Shown one piece after another: positions 49,161 through 63,300 of a stretch of DNA of 64,000 nucleotides (positions are counted from its first letter, which is position 1; every line of letters starts with the position of its first letter). This DNA comes from Bolinopsis microptera (Eukaryota > Ctenophora > Tentaculata > Lobata > Bolinopsidae). A program made the translations under genes and the position numbers. The notes under the pieces are model-generated. The model saw nothing but the letters and a program-made list of their open reading frames with translations, did no database searches and was not told the DNA's origin. The stretch spans positions 15,285,365-15,349,364 of the forward strand of contig NC_087082.1 in assembly GCF_026151205.1 (NCBI RefSeq), in the 5' to 3' direction.

Positions 49161-50448
49161 ACTGGTATGGAATATGATAGAATACTTCATCCCGGATCGG
49201 GAAATTGAGCGGCCATCCACAAAAGAAAAGCGGCCGCATTTCTTGTTAGTTCTTTCGCTGGGCTTTCGTGCAGCTTACTTGCCTTTAATTGTGCTTCCAC
49301 ATTTCCAAGGTACTGTATGATAAATTGAAATCCGGCAATTATTGACATGATAATTAAATATCTCGAAAAATAAAATTTTCGTCACGAATATTTTCCACCG
49401 CGAAAAAGTTTCGTTACGAAAATTTTCGTCCGAGTTCGGATTTTGACGAAATTATTCGCGCTGAAAATGTCTGCAGATAAGGTATGTTAATGTTGCTTAA
49501 TGATAAGTAGTATATAATTGTAAATAAGCAATGCTAGCCATTCTAGCTATTTTGAAATTAGGAAGAGGTTAGGAAAATTGAAAAAATAACAGCGATTTTC
49601 AATTGTTTCCAAAAAGATTTAAATATCTCGAAGTCGATTCGCACGATGGCTGCCATAATGTGATCATTGCGGTCACCCCTATGGAGCTTTTGGTTGTCAT
49701 TGTCAATGTCTTTATAACGGTCTAGTTATAACGAGTTTTTAAAGTACACTAGTACTAGTGAGGTGCCTGGAGATATGTCTAACAGACCCAGACTGCAAAC
49801 TCTTTGGGGTGGGGCATGGGGGTTGGACAACACATTCCTGTAAAGAAACGATTGTGGCAGATTTGTTCACAGATGGTTCGTTAATTATGTTAATTTTCCC
49901 GAACTATTTGGGATGAATTTTGTCGCGTCAACAAGGCCTCAGATCTGACAGAAAATGACTTCTTTTAACTTCACCAGGGACCGGATAGACCCATGAAAAG
50001 TAGAGAATTTTGAGTTCCTCGTGCCTCGGCCAGTCAGTAGAAGCCGACTCAAGGAATGCCCCTGAGATTCCTCCGAAGAGTTTGTGACAGCTTCCAACTT
50101 GGCAACAATACCCCATGTTAAAACAACTCACGCGTTGTTTTACAATTCCTCTCATTCCTTATATTTATAAGATGTGCCCTAAATTAGCATAAGTTATATT
50201 TGTAAAATAAGTTAGTTATTCATATTTGTAGAATAATTGCAAGAATTCTATTTATCTAGCAGCAAGAATGTGTTGCTTATTTGGTCCAACGTATGATTAT
50301 AATCTTGCAACGTGCTAGGTCGCAGTACGCTTCATTCTATCAGGAATATGAATCGAAATTATTTTGTTATCGATCAGCGACTGAAAAGTATTTGTATGTT
50401 CTTCGATGATCAATTTTTTAATTGATGTCATCATTACAAACGTCCAAA
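49161..50448. other. Upstream region of the large mosaic gene
   Basis: No confident exon. One possible first exon reads ATG TCT GCA GAT AAG before gtatgt (49467-49481), but it has no partner. The promoter of the downstream gene must lie here; I can define no motif. Confidence 0.4.
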
Positions 50449-50490
50449 ATGGTCGAACCTATATTGAACATTTACAAAAATTCTTCAGAT

Positions 50491-51385
50491 ATGCTTACTT
50501 CGAAGATATCTTGGACACAAAAATGGGTTGTCCTTCTTATTTTAGTTTCACTCTTCCGGCTGGGTTAGTAGAACAATAATTGCCCTTTTCTTTATTCGGT
50601 ACTAATATAAGCTATTACTTTCTATGTCACTTTCTATGTCTTATTTGGTATAAATAACTTTGTCTGTGAGTTCAGTGAAGTTACCATAGCGCTGGCAATC
50701 ACGACCAGCTTATTTAAGACTCGACTGGCTTATTTTAAATTAAAGATGGATGAAAAATATATATTAAACTAGAATGAACCTTCTGAACGACTATTGAATA
50801 TAATGAGTCTATAATGAGTTCTTTTTTGTTCTTTTTTTCAGTCACAGGTCGTGACGATCGTGCTTGCCAGCACTGCGAATTGTACAAATTCTTTCGTTGT
50901 AGAACGGTGATGATAATTATACCCGAATAGCATTACGGCAGCTATATATTCTCCAGGTATCTCGTGGACCACTGTATATAGAGCAACAACCTTCTACGTC
51001 GATTTTAGCCGATACGATTTGGAGATACAGGCTTGGGGCGGTAATGGAGATGAGTTTGATCTTCATTTCAAAACATCAAGTGGCGATAGGCATATGGAAT
51101 TTGACTTGAAATCGTACAGTTCCACTTTGAGCATGTCTAGTCTGTGCGGCAGCTGGACCTTGCGAAACGTCCCCGTCCCTTCAACTAGTAACAGAATTTG
51201 GAAATTTAGCAAGACCTCGTCCTACTTTTACATACACTGCGATGGGCGTCAAATTGCAAGTATTCCCCGTACATCTCTTCCGTGTGTTTCCAGCTATGAC
51301 TGGCAAACTCTGGGAGCGAAAGGCCTGTATATCGATGGCACTGATGATGTTTCTAGATACTATAGGGTATCTACCGGGAACCGAT
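50491..51385 (+). CDS. Exons 1-3: signal peptide and unclassified N-terminal module
   Basis: Exon 1 encodes [12 protein letters not shown] followed by the hydrophobic [12 protein letters not shown], a signal peptide. Exon 2 is a short Cys-rich piece ([14 protein letters not shown]); its donor at 50898 is weak and was chosen because it preserves phase. Exon 3 encodes about 142 residues with alternating hydrophobic and polar residues that suggest a beta-sandwich. Fixed points include [26 protein letters not shown] and a C-terminal CVSSYDW. I do not recognise the family. Confidence 0.8.
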
Positions 51386-54300
51386 GTGAGTCAATTAATA
51401 ATTATACGATTACTCATAACCTTTCTCGTGGGTAAATCTATATCTGCCTAAATTTTTAATTAATGTTCTTGTAGATCATCATAAATTATTAGAATTAAAT
51501 AGGTAGTCAATCAATTGTTCGATGTTCAGGCACAAGAACAAACGGTGGATGGAGTAGCTGGGCAGGATGGGGGAGCTGTAGCTGTGACCACAGTACTGGT
51601 ACTGGGACCTGGACTAGAACTAGATCCTGCAACAACCCCTCTCCTTCGTGCGGGGGCAGTTCTTGTTCTGGATCTTCTTCCGATACAGACAACTGTGACA
51701 GTCAATGCTGTAAGTCTTTCTATTATATACAAAAAGTAGTGATAAGGATTGGTAGTACTAGAAATAATACTTCGTGATTATTGATTATCACAGAGTCAAT
51801 AATCATAAGTCATAACGTATCAATAATTTAGTTCCATTATAATATCTCCAACATTTTCCTACTTGCAGGTAGAATAACAAACGGTGGATGGAGTAGCTGG
51901 GCAGGATGGGGGAGCTGTAGCTGTGACCACAGTACTGGTACTGGGACCTGGACTAGAACTAGATCCTGCAACAATCCCTCTCCTTCGTGCGGGGGCAGTT
52001 CTTGTTCTGGATCTTCCTCTGATACAGACAACTGTGACAGTCAATGCTGTAAGCAAACCCAATAAGAATGTAGAGTACTTGAGTCTTTTCAAAATATCCA
52101 GATTTTAATTTACCTGCAGTATAAAGGGTGCTGATCCATGAAGCAGTGACCATTATCCCATTTTCAGGTAGAATAACACACGGCGGATGGAGCAACTGGG
52201 CTGAATGGGGCACCTGTGACTGTGACTACAACACTAACACTGCTACATGGACTAGAGCTAGATCTTGTAACAACCCCTCTCCTTCGTGCGGTGGAAATTC
52301 CTGTACCGGGGACTCATCTCAAGTTGGAGAATGCGTCGATCAATGTAATTAATTATTACAATGTATTTAATTATTTGCGAGATAAGATTTATTGGACCTA
52401 TTTTCGTGCACATTTTTAGCGGTTGTAAGTAATAAATATAATACCTGTTTCTACAAATAACGATGACTCGATTCTCTCCACTTACTACACTGGTAAATTG
52501 CACTGTCGGTTATTTTCTGTATACTTTTTAGTAATTGTAAAGTCGAGTGTATCATCAAATAAGCAAATGGTATTTTCATTTTGCAGGTTCACCCAGAGAC
52601 GGCGGCTGGAGTAGCTACGGAGATTGGTCTGCTTGTTCTGCAGTGTGTGGAGGAGGAATTCAAACTAGAGACAAGACCTGTACTAACCCTGAACCACGAT
52701 TTGGTGGAGACGATTGTTTTGGAGCGGATACCGACACCAGAGACTGCAACCCATATCCCTGTGAAGGTATTAAATATAAGTCCAGATGAACAGAGCATTT
52801 ATTCAGAAAATATCGGACAAAATTAAACAATATATTAACCTACACTCAACACTGTTATTGTCCACAGGATTTGTCATAGTGGACAGAAACGGAGAAGAGA
52901 TTACTGACGAAAGACAGGGACTCCTGTTATACAGCGGAGGGACAGTCTGTGACGACAACTTCAGTGATAACTCTGCCAATGCCATCTGTAGTCAACTGGG
53001 TCACAACTTCAGGGCTGTGTCGTGGACCAGCGGCTTCATCTACCCCACATTTCAAGCAAGTAAGACTGTTACGATGAACGATGTCGGGTGCAGTTCTGGT
53101 ATATGGTTGTCTTGTTCTCCGGCTACTTCTCGTTTTACTTGTCGACACATGGAGGATATTCATCTCGCTTGTGAATTAGGTAAACTTATTTTCTTAACTT
53201 GGTACCTTTTTACAATAACTTGAATGATTTATTCTTGATATGCTCCATAGCCGATAGCGTGCTGTACTCTGTAGTTAGTATATGTTTGCAGGTACTCCAA
53301 TTAACGGTGGATGGAGTAGCTACGGAGATTGGTCTGCTTGTTCTGCAGTGTGTGGAGGAGGTACTCAAACTAAAACCAAGACCTGCATTAACCCTGCACC
53401 TCAGTATGGGGGACGGGACTGTGACGGAGAGGATTCGGAGACTAAGGACTGTAATGTGTATTCGTGTGGAGGTAATTAATTCTTGTTTTAGTCTGTAATT
53501 CGGAAATGAATTTGCGCTGTTCGTTCTGACACAGAATAAAACCATTAATATAACATGAAATCTCTCATTTCCTTCCAGCATTTTCCTTGTTAAACCAAGA
53601 TGGTCGCCCGGTGACTGGTGAGGAAGAAGGTTTACTAATTTTCGGAGGCGGGACAGTCTGTGACGATAACTTCAGTGTGGATTCTGCCAATGCCATCTGC
53701 AAAGAGTTAGGATTTGGAAGAGCTTCTCAGTGGAGAAGTGGTGTAAATTGGGGAAGCATCCAGACGAGCAAGCCAGTACTCCTGGATAATGTGGTGTGTA
53801 GCTCTGATGGGTCCTGGTCATCCTGCACCTACTCCGATATTAGTAACTGTCTTCACGAGGAAGACGTGTTCTTGACTTGTCAAGGTAAGAATAGGGAGTG
53901 TTCTTGACTTGTCAAGGTAAGAATAGGGAGTGTTCTTGACTTGTCAAGGTAAGAGTAGGGAGTGTTCTTGACTTGTCAAGGTAAGAAGAGGGAGTGTTCT
54001 TTATTTGTCAAGGTAAGGAGAGGGAGTGTTCTTTATTTGTTAAGGTAAGGGTAGGGAGTGTTCTTGACTTGTCAAGGTAAGGAGAGGGAGTTTTCTTTAT
54101 TTGTTAAGGTAAGAATAGGGAGTGTTCTTTACTTGTCAAGGTAAGAAGAGGGAGTGTTCTTTATTTGTTAAGGTAAGGGTAGGGAGTGTTCTTGACTTGT
54201 CAAGGTAAGGAGAGGGAGTGTTCTTTATTTGTCAAGGTAAGAAGAGGGAGTGTTCTTGACTTGTCAAGGTAAGAAGAGGGAGTGTTCTTTACTTGTCAAG

Positions 54301-57300
54301 GTAAGAAGAGGGAGTGTTCTTTACTTGTCAAGGTAAGAAGAGGGAGTGTTCTTGACTTGTCAAGGTAAGAAGAGGGAGTGTTCTTGACTTGTCAAGGTAA
54401 GAATAGGGAGTGTTCTTGACTTGTCGAGGTAAGAAGAGGGAGTGTTCTTGACGTGTCAAGGTAAGAATAGGGAGTGTTCTTTATTTGTCAAGGTAAGAGT
54501 AGGGAGTGTTCTTTGTTTGTCAAGGTAAGAAGAGGGAGTGTTCTTGACTTGTCAAGGTAAGAAGAGGGAGTGTTCTTGACTTGTCAAGGTAAGAATAGGG
54601 AGTGTTCTTGACTTGTCAAGGTAAGGGTAGGGAGTGTTCTTGACTTGTCGAGGTAAGAAGAGGGAGTGTTCTTGACTTGTCAAGGTAAGAATAGGGAGTG
54701 TTCTTTATTTGTCAAGGTAAGAGTAGGGAGTGTTCTTTGTTTGTCAAGGTAAGAAGAGGGAGTGTTCTTGACTTGTCAAGGTAAGAAAAGGGAGTGTTCT
54801 TGACTTGTCAAGGTAAGAATAGGGAGTGTTCTTGACTTGTCAAGGTAAGGGTAGGGAGTGTTCTTTACTTGTCAAGGTAAGAAGAGGGAGTGTTCTTGAC
54901 TTGTCAAGGTAAGAAGAGGGAGTGTTCTTGACTTGTCAAGGTAAGAATAGGGAGTGTTCTTTATTTGTCAAGGTAAGAGTAGGGAGTGTTCTTTGTTTGT
55001 CAAGGTAAGAAGAGGGAGTGTTCTTGACTTGTCAAGGTAAGAAGAGGGAGTGTTCTTTACTTGTCAAGGTAAGAAGAGGGAGTGTTCTTGACTTGTCAAG
55101 GTAAGAAGAGGGAGTGTTCTTGACTTGTCAAGGTAAGAAGAGGGAGTGTTCTTGACTTGTCAAGGTAAGAATAGGGAGTGTTCTTTATTTGTCAAGGTAA
55201 GAATAGGGAGTGTTCTTGACTTGTCAAGGTAAGAAGAGGGAGTGTTCTTGACTTGTCAAGGTAAGAAGAGGGAGTGTTCTTTACTTGTCAAGGTAAGAAG
55301 AGGGAGTGTTCTTTACTTGTCAAGGTAAGAAGAGGGAGTGTTCTTGACTTGTCAAGGTAAGAAGAGGGAGTGTTCTTGACTTGTCAAGGTAAGAATAGGG
55401 AGTGTTCTTGACTTGTCAAGGTAAGGGTAGGGAGTGTTCTTTACTTGTCAAGGTAAGAAGAGGGAGTGTTCTTGACTTGTCAAGGTAAGAAGAGGGAGTG
55501 TTCTTTACTTGTCAAGGTAAGAAGAGGGAGTGTTCTTGACTTGTCAAGGTAAGAGTAGGGAGTGTTCTTTGTTTGTCAAGGTAAGAAGAGGGAGTGTTCT
55601 TGACTTGTCAAGGTAAGAAGAGGGAGTGTTCTTTACTTGTCAAGGTAAGAAGAGGGAGTGTTCTTGACTTGTCAAGGTAAGAAGAGGGAGTGTTCTTGAC
55701 TTGTCAAGGTAAGAAGAGGGAGTGTTCTTGACTTGTCAAGGTAAGAATAGGGAGTGTTCTTTATTTGTCAAGGTAAGAATAGGGAGTGTTCTTGACTTGT
55801 CAAGGTAAGAAGAGGGAGTGTTCTTGACTTGTCAAGGTAAGAAGAGGGAGTGTTCTTTACTTGTCAAGGTAAGAAGAGGGAGTGTTCTTTACTTGTCAAG
55901 GTAAGAAGAGGGAGTGTTCTTGACTTGTCAAGGTAAGAAGAGGGAGTGTTCTTGACTTGTCAAGGTAAGAAGAGGGAGTGTTCTTGACTTGTCAAGGTAA
56001 GAATAGGGAGTGTTCTTTATTTGTCAAGGTAAGAATAGGGAGTGTTCTTGACTTGTCAAGGTAAGAATAGGGAGTGTTCTTTATTTGTCAAGGTAAGAAT
56101 AGGGAGTGTTCTTGACTTGTCAAGGTAAGAAGAGGGAGTGTTCTTGACTTGTCAAGGTAAGGGTAGGGAGTGTTCTTGACTTGTCGAGGTAAGAAGAGGG
56201 AGTGTTCTTTACTTGTCAAGGTAAGAAGAGGGAGTGTTCTTTACTTGTCAAGGTAAGAAGAGGGAGTGTTCTTTACTTGTCAAGGTAAGAAGAGGGAGTG
56301 TTCTTTACTTGTCAAGGTAAGAAGAGGGAGTGTTCTTTATTTGTCAAGGTAAGAAGAGGGAGTGTTCTTGACTTGTCAAGGTAAGAAGAGGGAGTGTTCT
56401 TGACTTGTCAAGGTAAGAATAGGGAGTGTTCTTTATTTGTCAAGGTAAGAAGAGGGAGTGTTCTTGACTTGTCAAGGTAAGAAGAGGGAGTGTTCTTGAC
56501 TTGTCAAGGTAAGAAGAGGGAGTGTTCTTTACTTGTCAAGGTAAGAATAGGGAGTACCCTTGACTTGCCAAGGTAAGAAGGGGACGTGTTCTTGATTCGT
56601 CAAGGTAAGAATAGGGAGTGCTCTTGACTTGTCAAGGTAAGAATAGGGAGTGTTCTTTATTTGTCAAGGTAAGAAGAGGGAGTGTTCTTGACTTGTCAAG
56701 GTAAGAGTAGGGAGTACCCTTGACTTGCCAAGGTAAGAAGGGGACATGTTCTTGATTCGTCAAGGTAATAGTAGGACGTGTTCTTTACTTGTCAAGGTAA
56801 GAAGAGGGAGTGTTCTTTATTTGTTAAGGTAAGAAGGGGACGTGTTCTTGACTTGTCAAGATAAGAATAGGGAGTGTTCTTTATTTGTTAAGGTAAGAAT
56901 AGGGAGTGTTCTTGACTTGTCAAGGTAAGAATAGGGAGTGTTCTTGACTTGTCAAGGTAAGAAGAGGGAGTGTTCTTGACTTGTCAAGGTAAGAGTAGGG
57001 AGTGTTCTTGACTTGTCAAGATAAGAATAGGGAGTGTTCTTTATTTGTTAAGGTAAGAAGAGGGAGTGTTCTTGACTTGTCAAGGTAAGAAGAGGGAGTG
57101 TTCTTTATTTGTCAAGGTAAGAATAGGGAGTGTTCTTTACTTGTCAAGGTAAGAGTAGGGAGTGTTCTTGACTTGTCAAGATAAGAATAGGAAGTGTTTT
57201 TGATTTGTCAAGGTAAGAGTAGTATAGAAAACGAGTTCTCTTGGTATTTAGTGTATGCTAGTCAAGCTCTAGTCACAAAGCACGAACGGCAGGGCGTACC

Positions 57301-60300
57301 GTATATAGTAGAAATGAAACGAGTAACTAAAAGGGAGAATTAAATAAATGGAAAAGTAATACAAAGTGAACGTCAACAGATAAAAACTTCCAAGTGTTCG
57401 CTCCAATCAATTGACGTGACTAATCACAAATGGTAGTGCTCAGTAAGACTGGCTACCGTCAATTTGAATCCCTTAAAAATGATTAAGGGGCAACTAAGAA
57501 GTGAGCTCTCCACTTCCGGCTCTTCGGGTATACTCTCAAAACTCGTCACGCCACACTGCGTGACGGCACAACGCATTTGCTTGTACCACGTGACACGCCG
57601 TCTCGCCAATGAGCACTCCACTAGCAGTCACCCTGCGTCCGCGAGGACCAACCACAGGTCTGGCTGTTAGTCAGGTGCAAAGTGAGCGGACGGCTCGTTT
57701 CAGACAGTAGGTCTGACAGCAGGTCTGCCAGCCAACCGACTTACACTCAAAATGTGTAACTCCCAAATACGAACATAATAAAACATTGGTTATTATATAC
57801 CCGGAAATACATACTAAATTATACGTCCCTTAAACGTTATACTAAAACTAAGATATTCTAAAAGATATCTCTAAATACCATATTACAACAGTAGGGAGTG
57901 TTTTTGACTTGTCAAGGTAAGAAGGGGACGTGTTCTTGATTCGTCAAGGTAAGAATATAAATAGGGAGTTTGTATTATACGAGTAACTGTAATTTAAAAT
58001 ACTTCACGGGCAATGTATTGAAACCCATCTCATTCTTTAATATTTCAGATTTCACTTTGGTTGACGAGAACGGCAGTCATCTACTTGGCCAAAAAGAGGG
58101 ACTCCTCCTATACAAAGCAGGGACTGTCTGTGATGACTTCACAAACGAATCAGCAAATGCGGTATGCCGGAAGATGGGATACCATGCAGCTGATTCTTTG
58201 AGGAGCGGGCTGGAGAACGAAGCTCAACAAACCGATAAGGAAATAACTCTGGGCAGTGTTAGTTGCAGTTCTGGAGAGTGGGAGTCTTGCGAAGTTTCAA
58301 CAGAGAATAACTGCAGTCACGATCAGGACGTGTACCTTCAATGCTATGGTTAGGGAACGTAACATTTTATTTGGTATATGAGCAAATACAGAAACCGTGA
58401 ACACATTTAACTTTAAGTATTCGGATTAAAATTTTGCCAATCGTGTGTTTACTTGTATTTTTGTTAAAGAAGTAATAGATTGATAAGTAAAGAGGCCCTA
58501 AATCTTTCAGATTTCTCCATAGTGGACGTGGACGAAAACAGTATAACAGATGAGCAAGAAGGGCTACTTCTTTACAAGGGTGGAACAGTGTGTGACGATA
58601 TGTTTAGTGACAATACTGCACATACTATCTGCCGAGAGATGGGATATCACGGGGCCTACTCGTGGCGGAGCGGGATGGTCTACGGTTCACAACAAATCGA
58701 CAGAGAGGTATCATTAGACGATATTAAGTGCGACTCTAACGATTGGACCACTTGTACATCGAACAAGGTATCAGATTGTAAGCACGCTGAGGACGTCTTT
58801 ATATCTTGTGAACTACGTGAGTATAAAATAGTGTTTTTGTTTTGAAAACACAACTCGTATCCGCTATGCATGACAGTAACATAATCACAAGAGATAACAA
58901 AAAATCTTATCAATCAATTTATAAACTTCCTTATGATTTAAATCATCATTTTAACTGATTTACTTATCCAAGTAACTTAACTTTAACTCATCTTACAGCT
59001 ACTCTCAAAGACGGAGAGTGGAGTAGTTACGGAGATTGGTCTGCTTGTTCTGCTGTGTGTGGAGGAGGTACTCAAACTAAAACCAAGACCTGTACTAATC
59101 CTGAACCACGATATGGGGGACGGGACTGTGTCGGAGAAGATACTGAGAGTAAGGACTGTAATCCATATCCGTGCAATGGTGAGAACAATCGTTGCTTATA
59201 AGCTTATATTCTGAGTAAAACTCTTTAGTAATTATTAATTTCACATGACAGGTCATAAAAATTGGCCAAAACCTATTTTAAGGTATTACTTTCTATTTAT
59301 CGGATTCAGGCATTTTCAGCTATCTATTTTTAACTTTTATGTGATTGAAATATGAATTTCCTTCTAGGTTTTGTTATTGTTGACATAGACGGGATCGTAA
59401 CAGATGATAAGGAAGACGGACTACTTCTTTTCGGTGGTGGCACAATCTGTGATGATGATTTCAACTACAAATCAGCTAATGCTATTTGCAGAGAGTTAGG
59501 ATTTGGGGCGGCTTCGTTGTGGAGGAGTGGTGTAAGTTGGGGGTCCGTTCAGACGGACAAGCCTATTAGTCTGAATAACGTGGTGTGTAGTGAGGATGGC
59601 CTCTGGTCTTCCTGCAGACATTCCGCCTCACATAACTGCGTTCATAATGAGGATGTCTTCTTGGAATGTCAAGGTTAGTCCTTACTCAAGTTATCATCCT
59701 TCAGTTTAAAAGTTTATTGATTAGCAGAGATAATAGAACTTTGCAGATTTCATGGAAAATGGTTTTGAAAACAAAGTTGAACCCACCGTAGAAACCCACC
59801 ATGGAAACTTCAGCTTGATAGATATTTACAAATTTTATTTCAAAATTATAAAGGTAGAATTAAAGTTGTTTAAATGCTGATCTATATTTCACCAGATTTT
59901 GCTCTGATAAACGAATTCGGACACCCCATCATGACGCACCAAACAGAGGGAGTTTTGCTCCACAAAGATGGAACAGTCTGCAGTGACGGTTTCAGCGACA
60001 TGTCCGCACATGCTATCTGCCGTAAGTTAGGCTACCATGCTGCTGCCTCCTGGAGAACGGGTCTGGTGTACGGATCACAGCAGAGTAGTCGGGATGTGTC
60101 CTTCAGTAAAGTTACCTGCAGTACAGATGATTGGTCATCTTGTTTTTCTAACTCTACAAGTGTGGATGAAGAGATCGGTCATGAGGAGGATGTTTTGCTT
60201 TCTTGTGAATACGGTATGTTACTACTAATAGTAATAACTAGGTATGTAACTACGGTATGATAAGGTATTAATGCTTTTCAAACAAACTATCATCACGTTA

Positions 60301-63300
60301 CATTACATAATTCTCAATAAATGTAATAGATTTGTAGTGTTGTAATTTTGAGTATGTTACTAGTGATAACTTGACTTTATGCTTTCATGATTGAGTCTAT
60401 TAACGAAAGATCAAAAATGCTTTTCCCTATGATTTATGAAAAATGTTGTCTTACCTTATAATTTTCCAGCTCCAGATTGTGTCGATTTTGATGGTAAAGG
60501 ATACCAGGTGAGCTGTTATAAACTTACTAACACACGAGTGTTTGTGTTCCAAAGTTTGTTCGTTGGTGCTTCATTTTCAGTTCCCTATACTTACTTGTAC
60601 TTGTACTTGATTAGGTCTCCTCGATCATTCGAGTGGCCTGCACCAATGAACTCCCGTGACCCGTTTGTGACGTATCATCTCCCTCCAAAGTTTGCGGTCA
60701 CTAGCCATCTCGCTCGCTCCTTCTAGGTCTATGTCAGTGTTTCCTGTAAACGCTGCAGCATCTTCCAGCAAACATTTCCTCCAGTTCTTTCTTGGACGGC
60801 CCCTAGATCTTCTCCCATGGGCAGGGGTCCAGTTAAGCAGGTACTTAGGAAGCCTAGTGTCTGGCATTCTGGTGACATGGCCAAACCAACGCAGGCGGTT
60901 TGCTCCTATGTACGTCTCTACTGGATTTATCTTTGCACGCTCCAGCACTTCAGTGTTTCTAACCCGATCAAGCGATCTTATCCTAAGTATTCTCCTCAAG
61001 CAACGCTGATGGAACACCTCAAAGCGATGTAGCTGCTTTTTTGTTGTGTTCCAAACCTCACTACCATATAACAATATTGTCAAAACCGCTGCCTTATAAA
61101 TCCTGATCTTTGTATAAGACTGGATGTTGCGGTTTTTCCATATATTACTCAGTTGATTGAAGGCTCCGGAAGCTTTCTGAATCCTAGCTGACAGCTCACG
61201 GTCGATAGTACCGTCGCTGGAAATAATTGTACCTAAGTACGTAAAGTCACTAACTTGCTGCACTGGCGTGTCTTCAACAGTGATGTTCACTGTGGCTTCT
61301 TTCGTGTATGGCCTTATAACATAAATTCCCTATAACATCTTGTAAATACATTTCTCAATAGTTAGCACTCAATACCTCGCTTAGGTCGGACAAGGATACC
61401 CAGACAACGTAAACCCTCAAAAAGTTTGCACGTGCAAGGAAGATGGCAGTTTTACGTGTGAATGTCCTGCGGACGACTTGGTGTGCAGTGGAGGATCTTC
61501 CAAATGGTCTGACGATGAAACTTGTGAATCTAAATGTGTCAAAGGTTTGCGAAATGTCTAAAAAGTTGAAAATTGTGAAAGCATTTGTTTTCGAATGAAA
61601 GAGTCGAGAATTTAGCGAAAATCAATATTTTCGAATTTATAACAACATTAACGAATGGATTAACGAAATGTTCATTTATCAGATCCAGGCTATTGTTACA
61701 GCGCTGGAGATCCTCACTATCTCACTTTTGATGGGAAATATTACGATTTTCATGGAGTTTGTACTTACCAAGCAGCAAGTTGTGGAGATTTCACGGTTTG
61801 ATCATGTTTTCAATTCCTCTCTGATTTCACTTGACAGTTGGTAACGTAAGGACATGCTTATTTTATTAGTTTCGTCAATCTGTGATACTATTATTTTAGG
61901 TGCATCTCAAAAACGTGGATCTTCATGGAGGACCTCCAAGATATACGTATCGAATAGAGCTCAGATTTAAAGGACATGAATTTACCATTGGACCCCGATC
62001 AACTGCTACTGTCGACAGCAAAAGTGTAAGCGGTGTAATTTATATCCAACGAATCTCAATTAGTGTCACTCTGTCGCTCGATAACTTTCATCATCACTTA
62101 TACTTCCATCATCTTTAGCATTGGCCCTTGATTGATCATATTCTGTGATCTGTTTCAGCAAAACTAATAAAATGTTTGAATTTTCTGATCTTAATCGGTT
62201 TCAAATTTTATTCTGCAGGTCCAAACGCCATACGTTCGCAAGTTTTCAAACGGAGATAAGGTGGAAATAATACATAATGGGCAGTTGGAAATCTTATTAT
62301 ACAGTAAAAATAGGAGTCCAGCTGTAAGATTACAGGCGGTCGATGCTAGCAGGTATGCAAATCGCAAAAGATCAAATACAGTGTTTAGTTAATTTAGTTA
62401 ACAACTTAGTTATTAACATAAGTTGTGAGTTTTCTTCGAATTTGACGTTTAGTTTTAGTTTTTCAAAACTTTATTTGGGCCTGTTTCCATGGCCTGTTGG
62501 AAAATTACGGGATAAGTTGATTTTACGGTGATTCCTATTTTGTTCAACTATCTTGTGAGGCATTTATCTGAAAACCTTACAAATTTGAAGAACATCTATA
62601 AACTACTAATGATAAAATTCTAGTTACATTAACGCGAACATTTGGCTACACGGGTCGTGCGCTGGAATCACAGAAGGGCTCTGTGGTAACTGGAACGGTA
62701 ACGCCGCAGACGATCTTATCAGAAATGATCCCAACTTCCACGGCGAAAAGTACAAAGAGTTTGACGAGCATTGTCAAGCACCTCCCCCACCTTACGATCC
62801 TTGTAAAGCTATCGGACCGGATGCTAGGGCACAAGCTGAAGATATCTGCAACAGTCTTACAGGTTGCTTTTTATAATATTCATGATCATTTTACGTTTGA
62901 TCATTCAGTTTTTTCATTTCATTTCAATTAGGTTCGCACTTTGCAATCGTCAGCTTTTGGTTTAATTTTGTTTTAAAATCTTCGCAGTCAAACTTGTGTA
63001 ATTTCAGTCGATGAAACGGCAGAAAAGCTTTTATTTAGAAATCTTCCAAAATGTCTCCTTCTTAATTTAATACAAAGCTCCACTTACAGAAAGTCCGTTT
63101 TCCGATTGCAATAACGTTGTTCCTGTTGGAGACACAAAGGAAGGTCTCTTCAACACTTGTATGACAGACGTATGCCAATGCTCACTTGATAAGGTAATAG
63201 GCGCTGAACTGAAGAAAATTAGAAAAATCATGATTTAAATCTCAATTGACCGCCTAAATTGTTAGTATACCATGGAACTGTGAATATGAAATGAAGTATT

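Noticed and set aside
49467..49481. Possible first exon MSADK before gtatgt
   Set aside because: Too short, with no partner exon; the downstream gene has its own signal-peptide exon.
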